This document shows, in pieces, positions 54,392-64,000 of a stretch of 64,000 nucleotides of DNA. The DNA lies in assembly GCA_963966185.1 (NCBI GenBank), contig CAWZYM010000392.1:62001-126000 (forward strand), in the 5' to 3' direction. The first letter of the stretch is position 1. The number at the start of each line of letters is the position of its first letter. The notes beneath the pieces were generated by a model that did no database searches, was not told the origin of the DNA, and worked only from the letters and a program-made list of their open reading frames with translations. This DNA comes from Rhabditoides inermis (taxonomy: Eukaryota; Nematoda; Chromadorea; Rhabditida; Rhabditidae). The translations under genes were made by a program, and so were the position numbers.

Positions 54392-56075
54392 CGTCGCAGT
54401 ACGAGGCAATCAGCTGATCGGAGCGGATAGCCGGAGGGCGAGTAGAGTGGGCGGGGCTTGGGGCTTGGTGGTGTGGGGAGGGCGACAGCGCAATGTGATT
54501 AGCGGGTGGTGGTGGAGGCCCGCCCTCTGCTAGCCACGCCCCCTTACCTGATAGGGATGGATCGTCTCTCTGGCGGTATATGACAGGGGAGAGGAGGAGA
54601 GGGACATGTGTGGAGGCGGCGGCAGAGACGCAGAGCCTGCAAGCACGACAACTGCTGTAATTGAGATGAGTGTTGGAGTGAGTGGAAGTGAGAGGACGAG
54701 TCGCCCTGGCGATTTCACATTGTCGTAGCCTCTTACAACATCCCTCGCATAAGTAAACAAGAGCAGGGTAGACATAAAGACAGAGAGAGAGGGAGAGGGA
54801 GATTGAATTAAGGGCGAATTGGTGGAAGACAGAGTGTGATTCGTACGAAAAGTGCAATCAATCAACATATCGCCTCTGTGATTCACACGCGTATTTATGA
54901 GAGTCGTCTGTTAGTTGTTTTCGAAAACACAGATTGGATGGTGCCTGCGGTTACAGCCTCCGTTCCATTTATTCTCTCTCTCTCTCGTCCTGTAGCCTTT
55001 CTGGTACTACTGCCACGCATTTCACTCACACATGTTAGCATGTTTACTATCGTCCTCCCGCATATAATATTTACGTATTGTGCGGGTTGCTGGATGAGAA
55101 AACAAGGTTTCGGAGGGAAGAGGAGGGAGGGAGAGAAAGGTTTTCGGCGCATGAGCACTCGCATGAGCGAGTTTTCACCCAATCCAACCGGAGTGTCACA
55201 CCCCGAAATATACGCGGAATTTCAAGGGCTCCTTTCCCCTTCACTTTTCACCATTCCACACGAAGCTACCAGTTCATTCCAGTATCCTCTTATGCTCCTT
55301 GAATCATCGTCCAAAGTTGGCGGTTTGCAAAAACGCGTTTGTATCTCTGGGGAACAATGCTGAAAATCCCACCCAATTCATCACTTTTGGAGCGTGTGGT
55401 CAGGAATAGCTGAGAATGTCATGATCATTGTTCATTGAGCTAGACGTTCAGAAACACGCAATGTACATATTGTGTTACATGCAACCATTCATGAAATTGA
55501 AAGAGAAATAAGAGAGAGCACGCGAAAGGGTTCATACTTCACACATCGCTTCAAATCACATTTCCAAAACACGAACTCTTGAGCAAGCTACTGCGAGAGA
55601 AAAGGTGGAATTGAATAAATTCATGGCAGTCGGAGAGGAGAATGAATTCCGATGGGCGACTCTCGGATCAACAAAGACGTGACGGTGCAAGTCCGAATCC
55701 CGCGGGGGTCCTGCCACGAAAACAACCACTCACATCGCATATATTCTATAAATTACGGTATCTCGCACTCTCATCGTCGCAATCCCCGCGAGAGTTTGGA
55801 TGGGACGCGAAAGGGAAACGTGATTTTTCACGGGCCGATCATGAGAAACGCACGTCTCGGACGACTGGAGCCACAAACAGATGAGAGAGTACGAGTAGTG
55901 GAGGAAAAGGATGTTCGATGTTCGAAGGACTCACCTGAATGGGATGGCAACATTGGAACGGGAGTGGATGGGTGGGTGGATGAAGGGAACGCGAGTCGGA
56001 GAGAGATGGATGAAGTTTGACGACGTCGCCAAATGCGCGTCTCACTACCACTCCTCCCTCTCCCTTTCCCCTCCT

Positions 56076-56123
<48 letters not shown>

Positions 56124-56342
56124 TCTCTCTTTCCCTTTCTCTCCCTCTCCCTCTCTCTACTGCCTCGGATGCTCTGCGTGACATAATCAGGGATGAACGC
56201 CTCCCATGACTTGTTCTACTCTTCTTTCTCGCATGACAGATTAGCCCAGCCCTCGCCGCCCATTTCTCAACACAATCACTGCTGTCTCGTGTGATCAATG
56301 CCACTTCATTTTTCACGTTTGTATCCATGTTTACAACACTGA
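54392..56342. other. Intergenic region with (CT)n tract
   Basis: No supported gene between the coiled-coil gene and the end of the UGT gene. A long CT tract lies at 56078-56121, then CCCTCTC-type copies. Frames around 55.65-56.02 kb read through low-complexity sequence and are not called. Confidence 0.45.
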
Positions 56343-58524
56343 TCAGTGGCAGAGGATATAAATGAGTGTGGCTGCAACCACTGCTGTCTCAGCGTATACG
56401 TGCTCCCTCCATGTCTGCGCCCCTCCTCGGTTCTTGTAGTAGCGAGTCGCCTGTTCTTCAGTGTATCGCAGCGCTTTTTCCGTCCAGAATACGCCCAGAT
56501 CTAGTGGATCCATTACTCGGTCCAGGTACTGGGCACGCACCTCAACCAATGCTGTCAGCAACAAAAAATCGCAACACGACTCACCTTCTTCACACTCTCT
56601 TTGTACTTGTTGTTTGAAAGAACCAGCGACATCTTTTCCATCATTTCTTCATCGGTTATGTTCTGGAAATGTGGGCAGATTATTATTATACATTAACTTT
56701 TTTTGCAAACATTTTTTTGGTTTTTTGCTTACAATTGATGCAACTCATGTTATGAGATTGGAATCATAAATAAACAAAAAATATCTACATAAACCCACTA
56801 TCCTTTATCGTGACCCATATTTTTGCGAGCAGGAAATCTACCTTTTTGTAAATGCTCTCTGCGAAACCGAGTCGCTTCGCGTGTAGTGCCATTCTGGGTT
56901 GATCAGCGAAGAAAGGAAGAAATAGCATGGGGGAAGCGCCACAGATGCCTTCCTTCAGACTGCAACACACACTCTCTCATCTCTCCCCCTCCCCCCTCAC
57001 TCACCTCTTGAGTCCTCCGTGAGTGAAGAACAGTTTCGTCTTGTTGTGTGCCAGAATGTCATTCTGGGGTGCCCACTCCACCAACCGAATGTGTGCCAGC
57101 AATCCAGCTATCGCGTCGCCCTATAACACATTATAAATCGTCAGTGTTGCGCAGTCTTTTCTCCTTCCGCCTTTCCCCCAGTGATAAGATAAACTGACCT
57201 TATAGCTCCATATCACTCGGTAGTCCGTGAACTTGTTCAGTACGCGTGCGAAAGTATCGATCACCTATAGGAAATGGAACGGAGTAATATTATGCGGGGA
57301 TTGCAGAAGGGACTCACTCCAGGCGGCCCCGCTTTCCAGTTGACAATTGATCCGAAAGCCACATAGATGGTACCCTTCGATCGATCATCGGATACAAATG
57401 CCTCCATGTCAGGAGGAAGGGACTTGGAGGGTGAACAGTACTCTCCCGTGAATACAGTATCCACAGAGCGGGGAGAGGGGAGGGAATAGAGAGACATGTA
57501 GTCAACATAAGACAACATCGATGCCTGCAATAATGATAAAGTAAAATTCATGAAAAAAGTGTGAAAATTCAGCAAACCTGAAAGAACGTGCTGAACGTGT
57601 TGTGAGTGTTGAGGAGGGAGCCAGCAAAGCCCATCTCCCAGTCTGAGAGGATGCCAATAGTGACCTGCTCGACTAGCACTTCCGCCACATTCACAAGGCG
57701 ATCCAGGAACGAAGTGGGATCGAACATCACATGGTAGCACTTCGAATAGTAGCTGAACACGAACTGTACAAGGATTCCATCGTTGCACTCACTTTGGCAG
57801 AGTGACGGGATTCCTTCCATGTCCTCTATAATCGGCGAACACCTGGTAGAAATCTGTGGGATGGATAGGTAGTGAATAGATGGCGTACCAGTGGTGGACA
57901 TGACAGCGATGCGTGTCGCGTGCGTGTCTCGGAGGCGACTGGCGAGGGCGGCCTGTCCAGGCAGGAACATCTCATCCACTATCACCAAGTCGAATCGAGT
58001 CGACACAACATCGCGGAAAGTAGCTACAAACACCCGTCGATAGAGGTACTTTGGCACACGACTTCTTACCATCATCAAGTGATTTTTCTAGAAACTCTCT
58101 GGATATCCGGTGTGGTTGGAATACTTTCAGAGAGGACATCTCCAGATTCCAGAATAACCAATCGACAAACTTGACGATCTCTTTCTGTGAAATGGAATTG
58201 TATTAATCCGGATCCTAATGCGAACCTGGTTCGGATCGTGTACTATAGTCTCCAGTGTGTGTATGTTCTTTCCCATCTTCCCGAGAGAAGACGTGGCTGG
58301 AGAGAAGAGGGATACGTTGTGGCCATGCTGTGCCAATCTGGGAAGAAGGTCAATTTGATATGTGTTTGAAGAGACTGGCCGCGCCTTAATGCAAGCCTAT
58401 CTCACCTGTCTGCTAGAAACATCATCGTTCTCGCATGGCTCTTGCTATGCCATGTATTCGCAAACAACACATTGTATGATTGGGAAAGGGGAAGAATGAA
58501 CAGAAGGAGAAGAAGCGTCTCCAT
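56343..58524 (-). CDS. ugt: UDP-glycosyltransferase (UGT family)
   Basis: ATG 58522-58524, TGA at 56343-56345, about nine exons. The N-terminus is a cleavable signal (ETLLLLLFILPLSQS), then YNVLFANTWHSKSHARTMMF, as in worm UGTs. The sugar-donor half contains GTIYVAFGSIVNWK, RVIWSYK, VEWAPQNDILAHNKTKLFFTHGG and ICGASPMLFLPFFADQP, i.e. the UGT signature with the conserved His and the DQ that binds UDP-sugar. After ALRYTEEQATRYYKNRGG the C-terminus is a short hydrophobic segment, AETAVVAATLIYILCH, shorter than the usual membrane anchor plus lysine tail. These ER-membrane enzymes conjugate UDP-glucose or glucuronate to small lipophilic molecules in detoxification. Confidence 0.88.
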
Positions 58525-59660
58525 TCAATACAGGGCACACACTAATACACACTGATAGCCCTCTCACCGCGCGGTGATAACAATTTTTATGGGCATATGG
58601 TACGCTCACTGGGTACAAAACATACATACTACATGTTGCGTATTGATAATCATCTTGTTAGTGCAATGAATCAATTTTGATTTGATCCCAGATACCAGAA
58701 ACATGACTATCATGAATCTAAATCACATGTATTTCACTTGAATTTCGATATTCCATGAAAGACTGGCCAATCGGTGAAGATATGCGGCCTTTGTGCCGAA
58801 TGTTCATAATAAGTGGTCAAATAATAAGACGGAAGAGTGATCAAAAAGCTGGAGTGCGAGAGAACGTGGGATGGCCGGAGGGCGCCGACACACGAGTTGT
58901 AAAGTCTCTCTCGTCTCTTCACTTCTTCCCGTCGCATGCGTTTCGGGTGATGAAAACAGAGGGCTCTCCCTCCTCCCACCCTCCCGATATCACTCTATCA
59001 CAACGCACTCCTAACACTTCATTACGATTTCATTCTTTCACAGCGTTCTCGATCTAGCGGTGTCTTTAATGACCTACACATGACTCATGTGGTCTACTTG
59101 TTGATCTGTTCACACACTCGATTGTCTTGCGAAACGACTGTCAGTGTTTGTGTGATGTGTCGTACACGGTGTACTCTCTCTCTCTGGCTTCTAGTGAGAT
59201 GGAGTGCTCTAAAGATACACTGTTCAAACCATGCCCTCCCTCCTTCGCTCGCCCTCTCCCCCTCACTGCCTCTTTGTTTGCAGTTCGCGAAGGGAGATCT
59301 CTCAGCCCCCCCCCCCCTCATCCACACTCTCCTATATACCACATATTCACTCCACTCATCCTCTTTCTTCACATCACTTTCTGCAATCCGATCTGTGTTT
59401 TGTTGTTGAACGAGTTGCATTGAGTGATGATGAATGAGTGTCCCGTTGTCCCCCTGTCTCGTACTCTCTGACAGCATCTGGATCGCATATATTCCGCCTC
59501 GAAATACGCCCGAATTCTTTCCATCGAGATGACCACTCGCGTAATATGGTCGTAGTAATATGGGCGGAAGTGCCCGTCCGCACATATCAATGCCGACACA
59601 TTGCTACAGCATTTTTGTTCTCCTCCATTTCATTCCCCGAGTGTGTCTTCCCCTTCCAGA
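58525..59660. other. Divergent promoter interval between UGT and TYW2
   Basis: No exon seen on either strand. Pyrimidine-rich from 59150 to 59450, with a C9-10 run near 59310. Confidence 0.45.
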
Positions 59661-61718
59661 ATGGCTCCCGCCATTACTCGCCGCACTTCGATCGTGTCCG
59701 AGGAGAATGAGTTCGATGCAGGTATCCAATTGCACTAACACATTCTGCCAATATCCCTGTGAAATTGTTAGATGAGTGTTGGTGGAGTGAGTCAGTTGGC
59801 AGATGATATGACAGAGCGGATATCCGGTTCAAACGAGGCACGAGAACACTGACTGTATGCACACACTCACACGCGTTCATGTGAGCGTTGCAGTGAGACG
59901 GCGGGGAAGCGCCGACCTGCTCACCAAGGCGTCTCCATTCGGACACATGCTGGAGAATGTGGGTGGATGGGGAGGGAGGGAGGGGAGGATGGTTGTGTCA
60001 GGTGCGCAAGGCTGCTCTGGGTTTGCACTTGTGGAGCGATGACATGCAGCGAGACATCCCGAAGAAGTGGGAGAAGCACGGAGACATGATCATCTTTCCC
60101 CAACACGCATTCCGACACGAGAACTGGCGTTTCATCGGTCAGTACGCACGAACACGCTCAGTTATCTCAGTTATCTCATTCTCTCATTCATCTGTTCATA
60201 TCAAGAAATTTTCTTCTTACCCTTTTATCATATCTGCAGGCCGCGATCTGTGGCGCATAGTGGCGGAATCGCTGCGATGTGGGAGAATCGGGAGGAAGCG
60301 GCAGATTCCCGGAGACGCCGCCAGGACAGCACATGTGGACATACTGTATGGGGATCACGGATGGGTGGAACACGAAGACGAGAGGGGAATACGGTGAGAG
60401 AGGGTCAAACAGCCAGGTGGCCAGCACTCGCACTACCTTCCATTGAGATATGCCTTTTAGGTACGTGTACGACGCCTCTCAGAAGGTGTTCGACATCGGG
60501 AAGCTCAAGGAGATGGGTCGCATCGCCAAGATGGACTGCCACGGAGAAACAGTCGTCGACATGTTCGCCGGTAGGCTCCGCCCCTCAAACTCCGCCCACT
60601 ATAGTTGTTTAGCCCTTGGCTACCACACTCTTCCGTTCTCCGTGTCTGCTGGCGCAAAGCAGGTGATAGCGATCGACTGGGATGAGACGGCGTGCGAGGC
60701 TCTCGTCCGGAGCACCACTGCCAACACTCTCGACGGAAAGATCGACATCATCCAGGTGAGCATGCTCTCACAGTACCTCGCACCACTCCCTTGCAGGGCG
60801 ACTCCCGTCGTGTGACCCCGCAGCGTGTGGCCGACCGAGTCTACCTGTCTGCCCTCCCGAACTCTCGCGCCTTCTGGCTCACTGCCTGCCGCGCACTCAA
60901 ACAGTCCGGAGGCATGCTGCACATTCACGAAACTGTCAACAAAAAGTCTGTTTCTTTTTCATATATCATAAACGCAATTCGTTTCCAGTGCGACCAAGAA
61001 GCAGGCGCCTCTGCGCCGCGAAATGCGCGTCGAAAAACCGGCGTGAGTGAGAGAGGACACGGATAAAATGATAAAATGATGTTTAGACCAACCAAGCTGA
61101 ATTCGGTGGATGAAGATGGTCTGACCGCGTCAGTGTCTACTTCAAAGGAAGAGGAGAAGAAGGTGGAAAAGAAAGAGGTTAAAGAAAATGAGACCGAGGA
61201 GAAGAAGGATGGCGACGAGGAGAACAGCGAACCGCCTGTCCGCAGGTAAGATTTTATTCACCATGTTCATTTTCGTAATTGTAAATAACTACAGGAAGTT
61301 CTCTCGTTCTGCTTCTATCGTAGAGGAAATGGAGAGCCGAGTGTTTCCCGATGCCACAGTGTATGCAGACTTCAAGGCTGAGTTCGAGAAGATGCCGCCT
61401 TCCATCAAACTGTTCGCCGAGGAGTGCGCCGCTAAGTGAGAACCTCTCTCTCTCTCTCTCTCTCTCCCTTCTCGCTTGTTCTCTCCACATCGCCTATCTT
61501 GCAGCATCACTCGCTACTTGAACAACATCCACCACACGGACGCGATGTATGCGTGTGTGATCGTGAATGTGTGTCGTCTCTCCTCCTCCCCCTCTTCCGA
61601 CGCAGTCGTGTTGGATCTGCTCTGCGCCCCTCAGACCGCGCCCCTCGAGAAACTCGCCTGCTCCAAGTTCGTCGCCCTCCCCAAGAAAGACAACGCCTCC
61701 ATTCTCAACCCCAACTAG
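59661..61718 (+). CDS. TYW2: TYW2/TRMT12-like tRNA wybutosine-synthesis transferase
   Basis: ATG 59661, one base after a ttccag acceptor; TAG 61716-61718; about eleven exons. TYW2 moves the 3-amino-3-carboxypropyl group of S-adenosylmethionine to the modified guanosine next to the anticodon of tRNA-Phe. Visible parts: an N-terminal domain with LLTKASPFGHMLEN, DIPKKWEKHGDMIIFP, and a Rossmann core of the Trm5/TYW2 class: YDASQKVFDIGKLKEM, VVDMFAALGYHTLPFSV, AIDWDETACEALVRS, GDSRRVTP, ADRVYLSALPNSRAFW and GGMLHIHETVNK. The end keeps VVLDLLCAPQ, as in the family C-terminus. Between HIHETVNK and that end is a long lysine/glutamate-rich insertion (SKEEEKKVEKKEVKEN) and an extra helical segment. 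That insertion is unusual; either it is real or two genes are joined by a model error. Confidence 0.83.
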
Positions 61719-62069
61719 ACCAACCCACCGTCAATCTCATCATCATTTACCATATTTATTCAACGATATTACACGGCTATCATGTACAACAACAAGTAGA
61801 TAAAAAGGAAAAGAAGAAGAGTGTGTGTTTTGTGTACGTGCGACATGTGTGAAATGGAGAGTGAGTGTGGTGGAGGGGGGAGTCTATGTACCATCTAAAG
61901 GACGGCGGGGTATCACAGTGAAGGACGGGTATTCACGGGCTAGGGGGTGGGCCAGACGGCCTTTGACAACTCGAAGACAAGCACGGAATGTATGTGGGAG
62001 AGGGGGAGATGCACAGGGAAGTATGCATATATGGGGGATACCTGAATCTGTTGGTTTGCCACGAATCGT
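61719..62069. other. Convergent interval between TYW2 and sipa-1 3' ends
   Basis: Holds the 3' flanks of the two convergent genes. A purine-rich stretch lies at 61800-61900. No further feature seen. Confidence 0.5.
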
Positions 62070-64000
62070 CTACTTGGCTCCGGTGGCGTGTCGCAGTTGC
62101 GTGCGCGTCTTCTCGTGTGCCTCTTTCTCGGCTGTCAGCTGCGAGCGCGCCTCGCCCAGAGCACTCTCCAGAGCCTTCTTCTCCTGCTGAGAACGCTGCA
62201 GAGACGCCTGCAGACGACACAACTCGTTCTCCAGAAACGACACCGTCTTCGTGTCTGCCTTCTCTTCCACCTGCTCCTCCGACGGCGCACGGTTCAACAC
62301 CTGAAACGAGGGTGGATGACAGAGAGAGGGAGAGAGAGAGAGAGATGGACTCACGGGTGCGTTTAGCATGACCATGTTGTCCTGTATGGAGATGGAGTGT
62401 TGCTTGGGCATTCGATAGGGCAGCGAGTTCCCTGGCACTGCGACAGAGTGCGAGCGGGGAGACACGGAGTCCTTCAGTCGGAGACGCGATTCGTCGAACG
62501 AACCAGAGTTGGGTGAGCTGTGCGGAGAGCCACACCTGTCCAGGTTGCGCTGCCGGAACATCTCCTGGTACCTGGAACTGGTTGTTGCGAGAAGGATGGG
62601 TGGGGGGCAACATACGTCATTGGCTGTTTGGCGAATGAATCTGGCGTGAGCATGGAGTCGCCTCCCTTGACGGCTGGACAGTGTGGATCGGCGCATCCCC
62701 GTCGGGGCGATCCATCCGAGGCGGGCGCGATGAGAAGCAGACGCAGCTGCTCCCTCTCCTGCAGCTCCCCGTACATCTGCTCCAGAGACAGCGTCGTCAC
62801 CAGGGAACCGTCCAGCTGAAGCAAGCATGGTAAAGTGACGTTAGCTGTTATTGGCACGCACCTCGACTATCCTGCTGCCCTGTCGGAGTCCGGCCTTCCA
62901 CGCCGTCTGATACATGTCCACTTCTGTCACCACTCCCTCTTCTTGCAGGTGGAATCCCCAGCTGTCACCTGGACGGGACAGACGAACCGTCACCTATAGA
63001 TATGTGTTTGAGAAGTTTTCTGACAAGAGATGTGTGACCTCTTTAGCCTCGTCTCCCTTGGTGACGTCAGAGAGTCTCTTGAGGAGAGCATTCAACTCGG
63101 CATCCGTGCCATCTGCCGCCACACATCGCAGCAACAGCATGTCCCCGTGATCATAGTATATCTTCAGCCTGAATTTCCCTTATACTAATGCAATCACCGA
63201 AATTATTAGGTGGCATCACTGTTCACTTCCAATTAGCGAAACTGTGCCATTGGTGGATAATCGTCGCATTTGTATACAGTAGTCCCCGCTTTTTCGAAAT
63301 AGGGAAAATGTTAGTTCATTTGTGTACAAGGTGTGTGGGCTGAATTTCTCCTGGGAGGTCATTAGCCCTTCAACGTCGACATTATCCCACATCAAACAAT
63401 CAACTAATATTATTATTAGAATACAGAAGTACACCCACCCCATTTCCGTATTCGCCCATCCGATGATGGAATGCGTGGGCGTGCAGAAGACGGGAATGCC
63501 GGAGGGTCTCTCGAGGATGACGAGCTGTTCAGCGGACAAGCCTAGTACTCCAGACAGTCTCTGCTGCGAGGAGTGGTCGTGTACATCGACGAGCCACGTG
63601 AGAGCCCCTCGCAGAGTGGACAGGGAGGGACGGGGCGCCGCGCGCTCACGACGCTGCAAGAAGAACGGATGCAAGCCACACCTAATACGCCACAAACCTT
63701 GACACTGCCTCCGAGAAATCTGCTGGCGATGCGTGCCGGGCCCTCGTTGGCGTGTGCTCCCACGTAGTTCTCTGCGAGATCCTTGAGGGCCTCCCTTCGG
63801 GTGCGCGCTGCCATCACTGCGAACTTCGGAGACCGATGCACCGCATGCTCCGCGTTCAAGACTACAAACATAGAACGTTGCAAATTCAATAAAACAGGTG
63901 TTCGTCTTTTACTCACTCTTGACCATGATCCAGTCGTGGAACTCTGCGCACTTGCTGAATGTGGCCCCGGGTGGGACGGGCGGTCCAAACGGAGGCACGT
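62070..64000 (-). CDS. sipa-1: SIPA1-type Rap GTPase-activating protein with PDZ domain (C-terminal part)
   Basis: Stop TAG at 62070-62072; the N-terminal part lies beyond the window edge. Right to left: the end of the RapGAP domain (FHDWIMVKVLNAEHAVHRS, FAVMAARTRREALKDLAEN, GPARIASRFLGGSVK), a following segment with LSAEQLVILE and IIGWANTEMG, then LKIYYDHGDMLLLRCVA. Next is a PDZ domain (VTVRLSRPGDSWGFHLQEEG, VDMYQTAWKAGLRQGSRIVE, LDGSLVTTLSLEQMY), a serine-rich linker (CGSPHSSPNSGSFDESRLR) and a C-terminal coiled coil (FLENELCRLQASLQRSQQE), the layout of SIPA1/SIPA1L proteins. These proteins inactivate Rap1/Rap2 at cell junctions and synapses. The catalytic asparagine helix of the RapGAP is outside or only partly inside the window. 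Confidence 0.85.

Noticed and set aside
55670..55735. tRNA-like 3' half (sequence near aagtccgaatcccgcggggg)
   Set aside because: No A box or cloverleaf can be drawn upstream, so the resemblance is limited to one stem-loop.

Overview
This is nuclear DNA of an animal, most likely a free-living nematode. Genes are dense on both strands and split by many short introns (about 40-100 bases, GT-AG, acceptors like tttcag or ttgcag). Several genes are nematode-specific: a ground-like (hedgehog-related) protein, two serpentine chemoreceptors and a UDP-glycosyltransferase. Acceptor-like cag sequences stand just before several start codons, as SL trans-splicing would need. The high intron density and GC-rich exons fit a diplogastrid or similar rhabditid, but I cannot name the species. 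All gene models are hand-read from splice signals and reading frames, so exon edges may be off by a few bases.

Layout. 0-2.2 kb: the 3' end of an unrecognised + gene, then a minus EF-hand gene of the neuronal calcium sensor type. 2.9-9.4 kb: membrane proteins, with a + serpentine receptor, a + multi-pass orphan protein, a possible tiny one-span protein, and a minus srsx-type chemoreceptor. 10.9-13.5 kb: small secreted proteins (a frameshifted candidate, a phospholipase A2-like protein, an orphan). 14.6-20.2 kb: a minus germinal-centre-kinase-like MAP4K with a kinase domain and a CNH domain; one intron carries two inverted tRNA-derived SINEs. 20.6-21.5 kb: a 908-base foldback transposon with 9-base target-site duplications. 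21.9-22.8 kb: a + secreted acidic/lysine-rich protein. 23.3-23.8 kb: a second foldback element.

24.3-36.1 kb is a housekeeping block on the minus strand: PAPS transporter (pst-1/SLC35B2), the spliceosomal HAT-repeat protein Crooked neck, and glycogen phosphorylase. A complete cyclophilin gene lies antisense inside a Crooked neck intron. 38-41 kb: a + carnitine O-octanoyltransferase. 41-46.7 kb: a neuropeptide-like precursor, a small secreted gene with an exon open in two frames, and the ground-like gene. 47-50.1 kb: the PHD-finger chromatin reader PHF14 (minus). 50.9-54.4 kb: a coiled-coil orphan (minus). 56.3-58.5 kb: a UDP-glycosyltransferase (minus). 59.7-61.7 kb: TYW2, the wybutosine-synthesis enzyme (+). 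62.1-64 kb: the C-terminal part of a SIPA1-type Rap GTPase-activating protein with a PDZ domain, running off the window.

The genes do not form one pathway; they are a mixture of metabolism, signalling, RNA processing, secreted and sensory genes, as is usual in nematode chromosomes. The least explained parts are the two foldback elements, the SINE pair, the small secreted genes and the multi-pass orphan.
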